Positions 16,599 to 25,332 of a stretch of 64,000 nucleotides of DNA are shown here, piece by piece. Each line of letters begins with the position of its first letter. Within the stretch, counting starts at the first letter, position 1. The notes under the pieces were generated by a model. It was not told where the DNA came from and did no database searches. It was given only the letters and a program-made list of their open reading frames with translations. Source of the DNA: an uncultured Sutterella sp. (GTDB lineage: Bacteria > Pseudomonadota > Gammaproteobacteria > Burkholderiales > Burkholderiaceae_F); NCBI GenBank assembly GCA_958347955.1, contig CATVXH010000002.1, positions 62,001 to 126,000 of the forward strand, written 5' to 3'. The position numbers and the translations under genes are program-made.

Positions 16599-16658
16599 TA
16601 AAAAAACGGCTTGATCCCATTGATCTCTATAGGAAAGAGTTAATGGGCGCAAGCCGTT
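16599..16658 (-). terminator. Terminator of rho
   Basis: ACGGCTTG and CAAGCCGT (16606-16613 and 16650-16657) form the stem, with an inner CCCATT/AATGGG pairing. On the minus strand it runs into seven T residues. Confidence 0.8.
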
Positions 16659-16685
16659 AATTTGTATTGAGACGAAATCTGATGA

Positions 16686-17948
16686 TTAGCCGCCTCGACG
16701 CATTAAATCGAAGAAGTCTGCGTTGCTCTTGGTCGCTTTTAAGCGTTCAAGCAGGAATTCCATCGCCTCGACTTCGTCCATATCGCTTAAAAGTTTTCTC
16801 AAGATCCAAACCTTTTGCAACACATCGGGTTTCAATAGCAACTCTTCACGGCGTGTGCCGGAGCGCAAGACGTTGATGGCCGGGTAAATACGTTTTTCGG
16901 CCAAACGGCGCTCCAGATGCACTTCCATGTTGCCCGTGCCCTTGAATTCTTCATAGATCACATCGTCCATGCGGCTGCCGGTATCAACCAAGGCCGTCGC
17001 AATAATGGTGAGTGATCCGCCTTCTTCGAGGTTGCGGGCGGCGCCGAAGACACGCTTGGGGCGATGAAGAGCGTTGGCGTCCACACCGCCGGAGAGCACG
17101 CGGCCGGAAGTCGGCATCACGTTGTTGTAGGCACGAGCCAGGCGTGTGATGGAGTCAAGCAAAATCACCACGTCTTTTTTGCTTTCAGCCAGTCGTTTGG
17201 CTTTTTCTATCACCATCTCTGTCACTTGAACGTGACGGGATGCCGGTTCATCGAAGGTGCTGGCGACCACTTCGCCACGGACGGTGCGCTGCATTTCCGT
17301 CACTTCTTCGGGGCGCTCGTCAATGAGCAATACAAAGAGCACACAGTCAGGGTGGTTGGCGGTGATAGCGTGAGCGATGTGCTGCATTAAGACAGTCTTG
17401 CCGCTCTTAGGTGATGCCACAATCAAAGCGCGCTGGCCTTTGCCGATCGGAGCGATCATGTCGATCACGCGGCCCGTGAGATTCTCATCACCGCGAATGT
17501 CACGCTCAAGCACGAGGTGTTCGTTAGGGAACAACGGCGTGAGGTTTTCAAACAACATGCGGTGTTTTAAGTTTTCCGGAGATTGCCCGTTTACCTTTTC
17601 AACTTTTACCAATGCGAAATAACGTTCCCCTTCTTTCGGTGTGCGAACTTCGCCTTCGATTGAATCACCGGTGTGCAGGTTAAAGCGGCGAATTTGAGAC
17701 GGGGAGATATAGATGTCGTCCGTGCTGGCGAGATAGGACGTTTCCGGGCTGCGTAAGAAACCGAAACCATCAGGGAGAATTTCGAGTGTGCCGTCGCCGA
17801 AAATTTGCTCGCCTTCTTTGGCGCGCTTTTTCAAAATGGCGAACATGAGTTCTTGTTTACGCATGCGGTTGGCATTTTCAACGCCAAGGTCAATGGCCCA
17901 GTCCAGAAGTTTGGAGACATGCAACGATTTGAGTTCGGATAGATGCAT
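16686..17948 (-). CDS. rho: Transcription termination factor Rho
   Basis: A 420-residue hexameric RNA helicase. The N-terminal RNA-binding part (MHLSELKSLHVSKLLDWA, then GFGFLRSPETSY), the Walker A SPKSGKTVLMQ, Walker B DVVILLDSITRLARAYN and the R-loop are all present, and the length equals that of E. coli Rho when the ATG at 17948 is used. A frame extending 18 residues upstream exists, but family alignment favours 17948. No obvious Shine-Dalgarno precedes it. Confidence 0.97.
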   Translation of the reverse strand: MHLSELKSLHVSKLLDWAIDLGVENANRMRKQELMFAILKKRAKEGEQIFGDGTLEILPDGFGFLRSPETSYLASTDDIYISPSQIRRFNLHTGDSIEGEVRTPKEGERYFALVKVEKVNGQSPENLKHRMLFENLTPLFPNEHLVLERDIRGDENLTGRVIDMIAPIGKGQRALIVASPKSGKTVLMQHIAHAITANHPDCVLFVLLIDERPEEVTEMQRTVRGEVVASTFDEPASRHVQVTEMVIEKAKRLAESKKDVVILLDSITRLARAYNNVMPTSGRVLSGGVDANALHRPKRVFGAARNLEEGGSLTIIATALVDTGSRMDDVIYEEFKGTGNMEVHLERRLAEKRIYPAINVLRSGTRREELLLKPDVLQKVWILRKLLSDMDEVEAMEFLLERLKATKSNADFFDLMRRGG

Positions 17949-18047
17949 TTGATAATTTGAATTGTGAATTGAAAAGGCAGGGGTCGGCAGATTAGCCTTC
18001 ACCGCTGTTCTGATCGTTAGAAATTAAAAGGAAATTTTACAAAGATC

Positions 18048-18074
18048 CCGTTTCAGGCGTTACGCCTGAAACGG
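18048..18074 (-). terminator. Terminator of trxA
   Basis: CCGTTTCAGGCG (18048-18059) pairs perfectly with CGCCTGAAACGG (18063-18074); a short T-containing tract follows on the minus strand. Confidence 0.75.
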
Positions 18075-18088
18075 ATTCGGGGGGCATT

Positions 18089-18406
18089 TTAAACGAATTG
18101 ATTCAAAAATTCTTCCAATTGGGACAACCCCATGGAGCCGACGTGCTGTTGAACAGGTTTACCGTTTTCGTAAACAATCAACGTCGGAATGGAGCGAATG
18201 CCGAGTTTAGCGGCGTATTCGTTGGCCTCGTCGACATTGTATTTGGCGATGCGCAATTTGCCGTCAAACTTTTGGGCCGCGGTTTCCAAATGCGGCGCCA
18301 GCGCGCGGCACGGACCGCACCACGGAGCCCAGAAATCCACCACCACAATGCCTTGCGCGGTTTCGGCTTCAAAATTGGAGTCGTTTAAGTGAACGATGTC
18401 GCTCAT
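18089..18406 (-). CDS. trxA: Thioredoxin
   Basis: A 105-residue cytosolic disulfide reductase with the WAPWCGPCRALAP active site, the cis-proline loop RSIPTLIVYENG and a normal thioredoxin length. The trxA-rho order on the same strand matches many proteobacteria, where trxA lies just before rho. Confidence 0.97.
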   Translation of the reverse strand: MSDIVHLNDSNFEAETAQGIVVVDFWAPWCGPCRALAPHLETAAQKFDGKLRIAKYNVDEANEYAAKLGIRSIPTLIVYENGKPVQQHVGSMGLSQLEEFLNQFV

Positions 18407-18599
18407 TTTTTCACCTTACTGAAATACTATGAAAAACTATTGAAGCATTTCACGATGCTTCTCGATGCAACCAGAATAACCGATTTTTGTCGGTTTTGGA
18501 ATTTGAAATTTTCTATTTTTGTAATAGTTTGATATGTCACTTGAGCGCTCGTCCGATCAGATTATTCTCGGGCGACGCTCAACGGGCACATTTGATGGA

Positions 18600-19400
18600 T
18601 TATTCTGATTGGTCGGCGTGCACTTGTCCGGCCATGGCTTGGAAACCCGCGTCCACGTAAAGCGTTTCGGCGGTGATGCCGCGGGCGTAGTCCGACAAAA
18701 GGAACGCGGTTGAGCGGCCAACATCTTCAATGGTTACCGTTTGGCGAAGCGGGGAGACGTCGCGGGCGTGAGCGAGCATTTTTGCGAAATCCTTAATGCC
18801 GCTTGCCGCCAGTGTTCTGATCGGTCCGCTAGATAAGGCGTTAACCCGAATTCCCTTGGGACCCAAGTCCGCCGCCATGTAGCGCGTGACGGCTTCAAGA
18901 GCCGCTTTGGCAACGCCCATTGTGTTGTAGTTGGGAACCACTTTTTCAGCGCCAAGGAATGACAGTGTGACCAAGGAGGCGTTGCGGCCTTCAAGTTGCG
19001 GCAAGAACGCTTTGGCAAGGGCTGCGAAAGAATAGGCAGAAATATTGATGGCTGTTAAAAAACCTTCGCGTGAAAGACCTTCCAGGAATGAACCTTCGAT
19101 TGCCTCACGGGGTGCCCAGGCGATCGAATGCACAAAGCCGTCAAAGCCGTCGTTCCAGATTTCTTTAACCTTGGCAGCGGCCTCGTCGATGCTTTTGTCA
19201 TCGGCGACATTGAGTTGGATGACGCCCGCGGCGTTGAAATCTTGAGCGAACTTTTCAAGACGTCCGCGGAATCGTTCATTGTTATAAGTGAGAATCAGCT
19301 CGGCGCCTTCCTGGTGGCAGGCTTTGGCGATGCCGTAGGCGATAGAGCGATTTGAGGAAATGCCGGTGATGAGTAATTTTTTGCCGGTCAGTAAAGCCAT
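18600..19400 (-). CDS. fabI: Enoyl-[acyl-carrier-protein] reductase FabI
   Basis: A 266-residue NADH-dependent reductase of type II fatty acid synthesis, of the short-chain dehydrogenase fold. It has the FabI-type GISSNRSIAYGIAKA nucleotide loop, IAWAPREAIEG, the YNTMGVAKAALEA catalytic Tyr-x6-Lys and the NALSSGPIRTLAASGI substrate loop. It is the target of triclosan-type inhibitors. It is transcribed divergently from a FabK/nitronate-monooxygenase-like flavoprotein. Confidence 0.97.
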   Translation of the reverse strand: MALLTGKKLLITGISSNRSIAYGIAKACHQEGAELILTYNNERFRGRLEKFAQDFNAAGVIQLNVADDKSIDEAAAKVKEIWNDGFDGFVHSIAWAPREAIEGSFLEGLSREGFLTAINISAYSFAALAKAFLPQLEGRNASLVTLSFLGAEKVVPNYNTMGVAKAALEAVTRYMAADLGPKGIRVNALSSGPIRTLAASGIKDFAKMLAHARDVSPLRQTVTIEDVGRSTAFLLSDYARGITAETLYVDAGFQAMAGQVHADQSE

Positions 19401-19563
19401 TTTGATGAGTTCCTGTAAGTTAATCTCTCAGTTAATTTACTTTTCTGGGAAAGCTTGTCAAGGGGGAAATACATAGGGGAATCTCCTACTTTTTTGTTAC
19501 AGAATTTACATATTTGACTGACATACTTTCAACGTACGATTTCTTATCTGAAGGGATTTTCTG

Positions 19564-20823
19564 ATGAGCGCTTCTAATGATGTACGTCTCAAGGACCTGC
19601 GTGTACGACTGAAAGACAAAGATTATGTGCCTTTGATGGTCGGGGGTATGGGCGTCAATATTTCCACAGCCGAGATGGTTCTCGCTATTGAAAAGTTAGG
19701 GGGAATCGCGCATTTGTCCGATGCCATGCTGATGGATTTATGCGACCGTCTCTATGGAACTTCTTACACGGCTGAAAAAGCCAAAAAGTATTACGGTTGC
19801 CGCAGTAACCCTGATAAAAGCGATAATCATTTTGATCTCAATGCGGTCCGAGAGGCCACCATGCGCTACGTGAGCGATGTGATGCAAAAGGCAACGGGCA
19901 AGGGCCTTGTGCTGATTAACTGCATGGAAAAGCTCACCTATAACGCGCCGCATGAGTCGCTTGGCGTGCGTTTGAATGCCGCGCTTGACGCAGGCATCAA
20001 TGGCATCACTTTGTCGGCCGGCCTTCATTTGGCCAGTTTTAAGTTAATGAGCGAAAACAAGCGCTTCCGTGAAGCCCTTTTGGGCATTGTGGTTTCTTCT
20101 GTGCGCGCGCTCAATCTCTTTTTGCGTCGCAACAAGTCGCTCGACCGTTTGCCTGACTACATTGTGGTTGAAGGACCTCTGGCGGGTGGACACTTGGGTT
20201 TTGGCGAAGACTGGCGTGAGTATTCGCTTGAAACGATTGTAAAAGAGGTCAAAGCCTACCTGGCTGAAAACCATCTCAATATTCCGGTCTTTGCCGCGGG
20301 CGGCGTTTTCACCGGAGGAGAGGCCGTGCGCATGATCCGTGAGGTTGGCGCAGACGGCGTTCAAGTTGCCACCCGTTTCACAATCAGCAAAGAATGCGGT
20401 CTTCCTGATCACGTCAAGAGCGCTTACCTCAATGCCAATGAAAATGACATTGAGGTCAACCACTTGTCGGCAACCGGATATCTGATGCGCATGCTCAAGT
20501 CCTCGCCTGCGATCAAACAGCGTGTGCCGCCCAACTGTGAGCCATACGGCTACATGCTCAACGACGGTAAATGCCCGTATCTGAAACAATGGTGGGATAT
20601 GATGAGCAAAAAGGCGATGCCGCAGCCGCAGGAATGGAAGTGCTGTTTGTGCACGCATATGAAGCTTTATAACGTTTGGACGTGCGGCGCGAAAACCTTC
20701 CGTTTAAAGGAAACGACAGTCAAAGGGCCGGATGGACAATGGTATTTCCCGAGCGCCGAGGAAATTTATAACGATTACCTCACAAGCACGGGTGACCAAA
20801 TTCAGTTGCCTAAATTGGTTTAA
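19564..20823 (+). CDS. Nitronate monooxygenase/FabK-like flavin enzyme
   Basis: A 419-residue FMN-dependent TIM-barrel protein of the NAD(P)H-dependent flavin oxidoreductase/nitronate monooxygenase family. VGGMGVNISTAEMVLAIEKL starts the barrel, VVEGPLAGGHLGF carries the active-site histidine, and FAAGGVFTGGEAVRMI plus GADGVQVATRF form the phosphate site. The last 90 residues add a cysteine-rich tail (NCEP, KCPY, KCCLC, WTCG) that FabK and classic nitronate monooxygenases lack and that could bind metal. The family also includes enoyl-ACP reductases, so the substrate is open. It has its own terminator. Confidence 0.8.
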   Translation: MSASNDVRLKDLRVRLKDKDYVPLMVGGMGVNISTAEMVLAIEKLGGIAHLSDAMLMDLCDRLYGTSYTAEKAKKYYGCRSNPDKSDNHFDLNAVREATMRYVSDVMQKATGKGLVLINCMEKLTYNAPHESLGVRLNAALDAGINGITLSAGLHLASFKLMSENKRFREALLGIVVSSVRALNLFLRRNKSLDRLPDYIVVEGPLAGGHLGFGEDWREYSLETIVKEVKAYLAENHLNIPVFAAGGVFTGGEAVRMIREVGADGVQVATRFTISKECGLPDHVKSAYLNANENDIEVNHLSATGYLMRMLKSSPAIKQRVPPNCEPYGYMLNDGKCPYLKQWWDMMSKKAMPQPQEWKCCLCTHMKLYNVWTCGAKTFRLKETTVKGPDGQWYFPSAEEIYNDYLTSTGDQIQLPKLV

Positions 20824-20852
20824 ATACTCGCTCGTTGATTGTCCTATAGCAG

Positions 20853-20881
20853 AAAACCGCTTCACTTGAGGCGGTTTTTCT
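20853..20881 (+). terminator. Terminator of flavin enzyme gene
   Basis: AAAACCGC (20853-20860) pairs with GCGGTTTT (20871-20878), followed by TCTCTTT. Confidence 0.85.
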
Positions 20882-20955
20882 CTTTACATAAAGACTGTGT
20901 TATTTTGTTACAAATTTCAGTCACAAAAACATGTTGGAGGCGTATTCTTTCCTAA

Positions 20956-20994
20956 GGCAAACACCCTAGGTATATTTAATTAGTTTTGTTTGCC
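20956..20994 (+). promoter_or_regulatory. Inverted repeat before pepE
   Basis: GGCAAACA (20956-20963) and TGTTTGCC (20987-20994) are perfect inverted repeats separated by 23 AT-rich bases. They end just before the AAAGGAG Shine-Dalgarno of the exported peptidase gene. They could be an operator or an mRNA stem controlling translation. Confidence 0.45.
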
Positions 20995-21011
20995 CATCAA
21001 AGGAGCGCAAA

Positions 21012-21878
21012 ATGACTGTTACTCGTCGAGATATCTTGTCCGCCACATTATTGGGTGCCGCCGCCATGGTGAGCACGGTTGCCGAGGCTAAGCAGAAGAC
21101 GCCTCTGAAACCCATGAAGGTGAGCCCGAAGCGCAGAGTGTTGATTCAATCAAGTTCTCGCTATCACAATTCCGGCTATTTGGATTTTGCGGGCGATCAA
21201 TATGAAAAGCTTTTCGGCAAAGAAAAGTATGAAATTCTTTTCATCCCGTATGCCAAGGTTGCGGGCACCTATGATGACTATGAAAAACAAGTTCAAGACG
21301 CCTTTAAGCCTTATGGTCACAAGATCGTCGGTATCCATCGCTTCAAGGATCCTCAGAAAGCTGTGCGTGAAGCCAAGGCCATCGCTGTGGGCGGCGGCAA
21401 CACTTGGGCGTTGGTCACCAGAATGTACGAAGCCGGTATCATTGATTTGATCCGTGAACGCGTCAATGCCGGTGTTCCGTATTGCGGCTGGTCTGCCGGT
21501 GGCAACGTGGCTTGCCCGACGCTTCGCACGACAAACGATATGCCGATTGCTGAACCGCCGTCCTTTAACACGTTCGGTTTCATTCCGTTCCAAACCAATC
21601 CCCACTTTATTTCCGGTGGCACACAAGGTCTGAACAATGAAACCCGTGAAGACCGTTTGGAAGAATTCCTTTGGTACAACAAGGACGAAGAAGTGATCGG
21701 TTTGCCCGAAGGCACGGCCTTGTTTGTGACGGGTGAATATGACTGCGAAGTGATTGGCCCGAAGGACAGCGAAGCGCTCTACTGGTTCCGTCAAGCCCCC
21801 AAGGGCATGAAGTTGGAACGTATTCCGTTAGGCACGAAGTTTGACGTCCGCAAGATCGTTCCGGGTGGCAAGATCTAA
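21012..21878 (+). CDS. pepE: Tat-exported peptidase E (alpha-aspartyl dipeptidase)
   Basis: A 288-residue S51-family peptidase that in the family cleaves N-terminal Asp-X dipeptides. Catalytic serine motif GWSAGGNVACPT, GGGNTWALV, TNPHFISGG and LPEGTALFV are all present. Unlike cytosolic E. coli PepE it begins with a twin-arginine signal (VTRRDILSATLLGAAAMVST ending AEA), so it should act in the periplasm, cutting imported peptides. Its ATG follows AAAGGAG and it has its own terminator. Two other twin-arginine amino-acid or peptide enzymes occur at 52-55 kb. Confidence 0.88.
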   Translation: MTVTRRDILSATLLGAAAMVSTVAEAKQKTPLKPMKVSPKRRVLIQSSSRYHNSGYLDFAGDQYEKLFGKEKYEILFIPYAKVAGTYDDYEKQVQDAFKPYGHKIVGIHRFKDPQKAVREAKAIAVGGGNTWALVTRMYEAGIIDLIRERVNAGVPYCGWSAGGNVACPTLRTTNDMPIAEPPSFNTFGFIPFQTNPHFISGGTQGLNNETREDRLEEFLWYNKDEEVIGLPEGTALFVTGEYDCEVIGPKDSEALYWFRQAPKGMKLERIPLGTKFDVRKIVPGGKI

Positions 21879-21902
21879 TCAGTCTCATCAATAATTGAGA
21901 TC

Positions 21903-21943
21903 AAACGGCGGGAGCAGGGTAATCTGCTGACCCGCCGTTTTGT
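21903..21943 (+). terminator. Terminator of pepE
   Basis: AAACGGCGGG (21903-21912) pairs with CCCGCCGTTT (21931-21940), followed by TGT. Confidence 0.8.
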
Positions 21944-21982
21944 CAGGCAGGCCTGAAATTTTAGTGTGAATTTGATAAACTG

Positions 21983-22085
21983 CGGCCTCGGCGGGTCCCC
22001 TCGCATGCATTCGTCGTGAACCTGGTCAGGCCGGGAACGGAGCAGCCACAGCGAAGTGAATGTAGTGCCGAGGATAAGGCTCGCC
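21983..22085 (+). ncRNA. ffs: 4.5S RNA of the signal recognition particle
   Basis: The conserved SRP domain IV is plain: GAACCTGGTCAGGCCG, a GGAA tetraloop, then CGGAGCAGCCACAGC. The flanks pair as the helical arm (CCTCGGC at the 5' side with GCCGAGG at the 3' side), and a T-run follows at 22089-22096. Ends are approximate. The RNA scaffolds Ffh for cotranslational membrane targeting. Confidence 0.92.
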
Positions 22086-22096
22086 ATTTCTTTTTT

Positions 22097-22345
22097 CGGA
22101 TCTATTACATTGATTTTGCAATCAAACCAACAGATAAAAATCAATAATCCCCAACCCCACCCTCGCAAATCAAAATTTGTCAGAACGTCGGTAGTTAATG
22201 TGAAACGTGAATGTTCTCACGTACTCCGTAACGGCATTGACCGTGGATTGGACATCTGTCGCCGTTGGCAGCCTCGGGATCAACGATTGACCGAGTAGAC
22301 TCCATAGTGTTCTCGCCCAAACTTTGTTTGCTACAACCTGATTGT
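22097..22345. other. Gene-free stretch after ffs
   Basis: About 250 bases without a convincing gene. Short open frames here have no recognisable product. A decayed coding fragment is possible near 22200-22290 but I cannot identify it. Confidence 0.5.
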
Positions 22346-22798
22346 TTAGATCAGCTCGACCTCCCAGTTCTTCGCTTGAATCTTGGCGTCTAAAACGCGG
22401 GCTTCGTATGCGAGTTTGTCAACGATTTTTTCTTCCTTCTGGACGTCCAATGGTGTCAATAAGCGGATCTCTTTCTGAGAGTACCGGTTAGGACGATCAG
22501 CTGCCTTTTGTAAGGCTTCACGCAAAATGCTCACTTTACGAAGTGCAATGTCGCGCTCTGTGATGGCATCGGAAAGAGGTTTGCCATCTAAAAAAGTCGA
22601 AGAGTTTGTCTTGTTGATTTTTGAAATTAAAGAACCCAACTCAGCCAGTGTTTCATTTAATCGAATAATCAGCTCGGCAGGGTCTTCGCTAGGCTTATCA
22701 CCTTCTTGAACCAGGACGTTGGCAAAGAGTCGGTCACGGATGCGGGCTACCCGTATTTGCAGATCCTTTCTCAAAATCAGAGCTTCAGCTAATTTCAT
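22346..22798 (-). CDS. DIP1984-like (septicolysin-type) coiled-coil protein
   Basis: A 150-residue mostly helical protein matching the DIP1984 family: MKLAEALILRKDLQIRVARI at the start, VQEGDKPSEDP, ISKINKTNSSTFLDG, RDIALRKVSILREALQKAAD and a RYSQKEIRLLTPLDV segment near the end. The family is widespread but its function is unknown; helices suggest a bundle or coiled coil. The ATG at 22798 is preferred because it has a GAGAGG ribosome site and fits the family N-terminus; the longer frame would add 28 unrelated residues. It lies downstream of the carbamate kinase gene on the same strand. Confidence 0.85.
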   Translation of the reverse strand: MKLAEALILRKDLQIRVARIRDRLFANVLVQEGDKPSEDPAELIIRLNETLAELGSLISKINKTNSSTFLDGKPLSDAITERDIALRKVSILREALQKAADRPNRYSQKEIRLLTPLDVQKEEKIVDKLAYEARVLDAKIQAKNWEVELI

Positions 22799-22935
22799 GG
22801 CCACCCTCTCTATTTTTCCTTTTTTTACAAGCTTACAAGGTGATACTTCAGAATTTGATGTAATCGGTTCACTTGATTGCATAAGAGTCTGATTAGTTCG
22901 CGCTTAAATGAAGTAGAGGTCATTTGTTCAAAGAA

Positions 22936-23877
22936 TTATTCATTAACCGAAAACACGGTTTCAAAATTCGTGCCGATGCGAGTTCCTGCCAGACCGACAG
23001 CAAGATCCTCGATCTCTTCAAGAGAACCAACTACCGCTGTGCGACCTGTTTTTTCAACAAAGCGGCACGCTGCCTCAACTTTTGGCCCCATTGAGCCTGT
23101 GGCAAATTTTTGCTGTCTTAAAAAAGCGGGAGAAGTTTGTCGAATCAACTTTTGATTGGATTGCTCCCAGTTTAAGAAAATCCCCTTAACGTCAGTCGCA
23201 ATGATAAAAAGATCAGCTTTTAAAGAAGCGGCTAAAAGAGAAGAGGCTAGGTCTTTATCGATAACAGCTTCGGCTCCGACAAGTTCACCGCTATTTTTGA
23301 AATAGACGGGGATGCCTCCTCCGCCGCAGCAAATGATGAGATGCCCGCTATCAATCAATGTCTGTAAAGCTGATAATCCCAAAATCCGTTTTGGATCAGG
23401 GCTCGCAACCACGCGGCGATAGTGTTCATTATCTTTTGCCATTGTCCAGCCGTGTTCCTGCATGAGCCGGTCAGCCGTCTGTTTCTCATAAACCGGTCCG
23501 ACGGGTTTAGTCGGGTGGCTGAAGGCCGGGTCATCCTTGTCGACTTCGGTTTGTGTCAGAACACTCACAATTTTGGAGTCTGGTCCTAAAATGGCCGTTA
23601 GCTCCTTTTGGATCATGTAACCAATTAGTCCGATGGATTGAGCCCCCATGGCATCCAACGGATAAGCAGGAACGGTGTCCTTGAAGGCCTCCTGTTGCAA
23701 AGCGATAAGGCCGACTTGGGGACCGTTGCCATGAGTGATGATTAATTCATTGTCGCGGTAAAGTGAAAGGATTTGCTGTGATGCTTTTCGGACATTGGAG
23801 AGTTCCGTTTGGTAAGCCATGGCCTGCCCGCGTTTTAAAAGCGCATTGCCGCCCAGAGCAATGAGAATTCGCATCAT
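22936..23877 (-). CDS. arcC: Carbamate kinase
   Basis: A 313-residue amino-acid-kinase-fold enzyme that makes ATP from carbamoyl phosphate. The ILIALGGNALLKRG start, ITHGNGPQVGL, CCGGGGIPVY, VIDKDLASSLLA and TGSMGPKVEAA are diagnostic. It lacks neighbouring arcA/arcB, so its carbamoyl phosphate would come from ornithine or other ureido catabolism encoded elsewhere. Either of two adjacent ATGs could start it. The use of amino acids for energy fits the rest of the window. Confidence 0.95.
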   Translation of the reverse strand: MMRILIALGGNALLKRGQAMAYQTELSNVRKASQQILSLYRDNELIITHGNGPQVGLIALQQEAFKDTVPAYPLDAMGAQSIGLIGYMIQKELTAILGPDSKIVSVLTQTEVDKDDPAFSHPTKPVGPVYEKQTADRLMQEHGWTMAKDNEHYRRVVASPDPKRILGLSALQTLIDSGHLIICCGGGGIPVYFKNSGELVGAEAVIDKDLASSLLAASLKADLFIIATDVKGIFLNWEQSNQKLIRQTSPAFLRQQKFATGSMGPKVEAACRFVEKTGRTAVVGSLEEIEDLAVGLAGTRIGTNFETVFSVNE

Positions 23878-24015
23878 TTTCCCCTTTTTTCAATCAGCAA
23901 AACAGATTCCGCCAGAAATTGACGGATTGTCTCTCAGATTGTAGTTAGCACCGTAGTCGGATTTAGGCTAACCTTAAAGGTCAAAAAGCTATTTTTGTTG
24001 GATATATACGTTTTT

Positions 24016-25332
24016 TTAGGTATTGCTTCCACGCCTGTCCATTGGCACAACCGGTTTTCCGCCAATAAGCGTCACCTTAAAATGTGTGCCTTTTTCAGAA
24101 TCAAGCAATTGCATCTCCCAACCTAAGCGGTCGCAAATGCGTTTTGCGATGGATAATCCCATGCCGGTTCCCGGAACTTTTTTTGTGCCACGCACAAAGG
24201 GCAGGAACACTCGCTCCCGGATTTCTTTAGGGATGCCACTTCCGGTATCAATGATTTCAAAGCCGTCGCTGAGTTCACGGACGATAACTTCACCGGTTTG
24301 TGTATAGAGAACGGCATTTTTCAATAGATTGTTTACAACGGTGCCAAGCAGTACTGGGGAAAAGTGACCGGGACAAACCGCTGCGCTTTGGATGCTGAGA
24401 TTCAGTTGCTTGGCTTGAGCTTGCTTTTCCCAGTTTTTGGCTGTTTGCTTGATGATGTCGTATACGCGGTCGGTCAACGCGCTGCTTTCTAAAGCGCCGC
24501 CGCGCGCCAGCTGCAGAAAAACCGTCAGTAATTCCTCAATGGACTGACTCGACTTGAGGATCCTCTCAACTTGTGCGGCTTGTTTATCGGTTAACGGATA
24601 AAGCTGCATCAGTTCGGCTGCCGTTTGAATAACGGTCAAAGGGGTCCTCAATTCGTGACTGATGTCCGCGGTAAATAACTTCTCTCGGTAGAGGGCCTCA
24701 TGAAAACTTCTTAAAGTGTTGTCGCAGGTTTTGGCCAATTCTCCGATTTCATCATCGGTGATTTCTCCCTTGAGCGGCCTGTATTGTTGAGATTCGGCCA
24801 TCTGGCGGACTTCGGAGGAGAGATTGGTGATAGGGGTCATGATCTTTTTCCGGATCCACCAATAGCCGAAACAGACGCAAAAGATGAAGATGAGTGTGGC
24901 GCAAGTCACAATCAGTATTTTGAAGATTTGCTCGCTGCGCTCAAAGTCGTACTGATCACGCACCAAAACGTAGGCATGACCATTAATGGTCATTTTGTAT
25001 AAAAAGGAAGAATCATCGGATTGGACAATTTCTTGATAGCCGTCCGGATAGGCAGCGTATCTGTCAGGGACAGGGGGAAGTTGCGGAGCGTTGCCGTAAA
25101 GTTGCATCGAATTGGGTAACACAAAGTCCTCTCCGGCTTCAATCTCATTGACCAGGATGCCCATTTCATCCCGGAGAATGTCGCTCACAAGATTGTCTTC
25201 CATGAGTTCCGTGGATTCGTGCATAGCAACGGTAAAGAGCAACACAATGAGAACTGTCTGCAACATCCAACCCGCAAGGATACGATGCGCTAATCCGAAC
25301 CGCTTCATAGTTTTCATTTTATTTTTATTCAC
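24016..25332 (-). CDS. Sensor histidine kinase of envelope-stress type
   Basis: A 438-residue inner-membrane kinase: TM1 at about 17-38, a periplasmic domain of about 100 residues, TM2 at about 141-163, a HAMP-like linker, the phospho-acceptor SHELRTPLTVIQ and a HATPase domain with NNLLKNAVLYT, DTGSGIP and GTGMGLSIAKR. It overlaps the response-regulator gene by 8 bases. Its position divergent from a lipid A phosphoethanolamine transferase gene suggests a PmrB-like role in sensing envelope damage or cationic peptides. The signal itself is not shown by sequence. Confidence 0.92.
   Translation of the reverse strand: MNKNKMKTMKRFGLAHRILAGWMLQTVLIVLLFTVAMHESTELMEDNLVSDILRDEMGILVNEIEAGEDFVLPNSMQLYGNAPQLPPVPDRYAAYPDGYQEIVQSDDSSFLYKMTINGHAYVLVRDQYDFERSEQIFKILIVTCATLIFIFCVCFGYWWIRKKIMTPITNLSSEVRQMAESQQYRPLKGEITDDEIGELAKTCDNTLRSFHEALYREKLFTADISHELRTPLTVIQTAAELMQLYPLTDKQAAQVERILKSSQSIEELLTVFLQLARGGALESSALTDRVYDIIKQTAKNWEKQAQAKQLNLSIQSAAVCPGHFSPVLLGTVVNNLLKNAVLYTQTGEVIVRELSDGFEIIDTGSGIPKEIRERVFLPFVRGTKKVPGTGMGLSIAKRICDRLGWEMQLLDSEKGTHFKVTLIGGKPVVPMDRRGSNT

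Noticed and set aside
22168..22300. Small coding gene or transposase fragment after ffs
   Set aside because: A short frame reads NGIDRGLDICRRWQPRDQR, but I recognise no family and there is no ribosome site.
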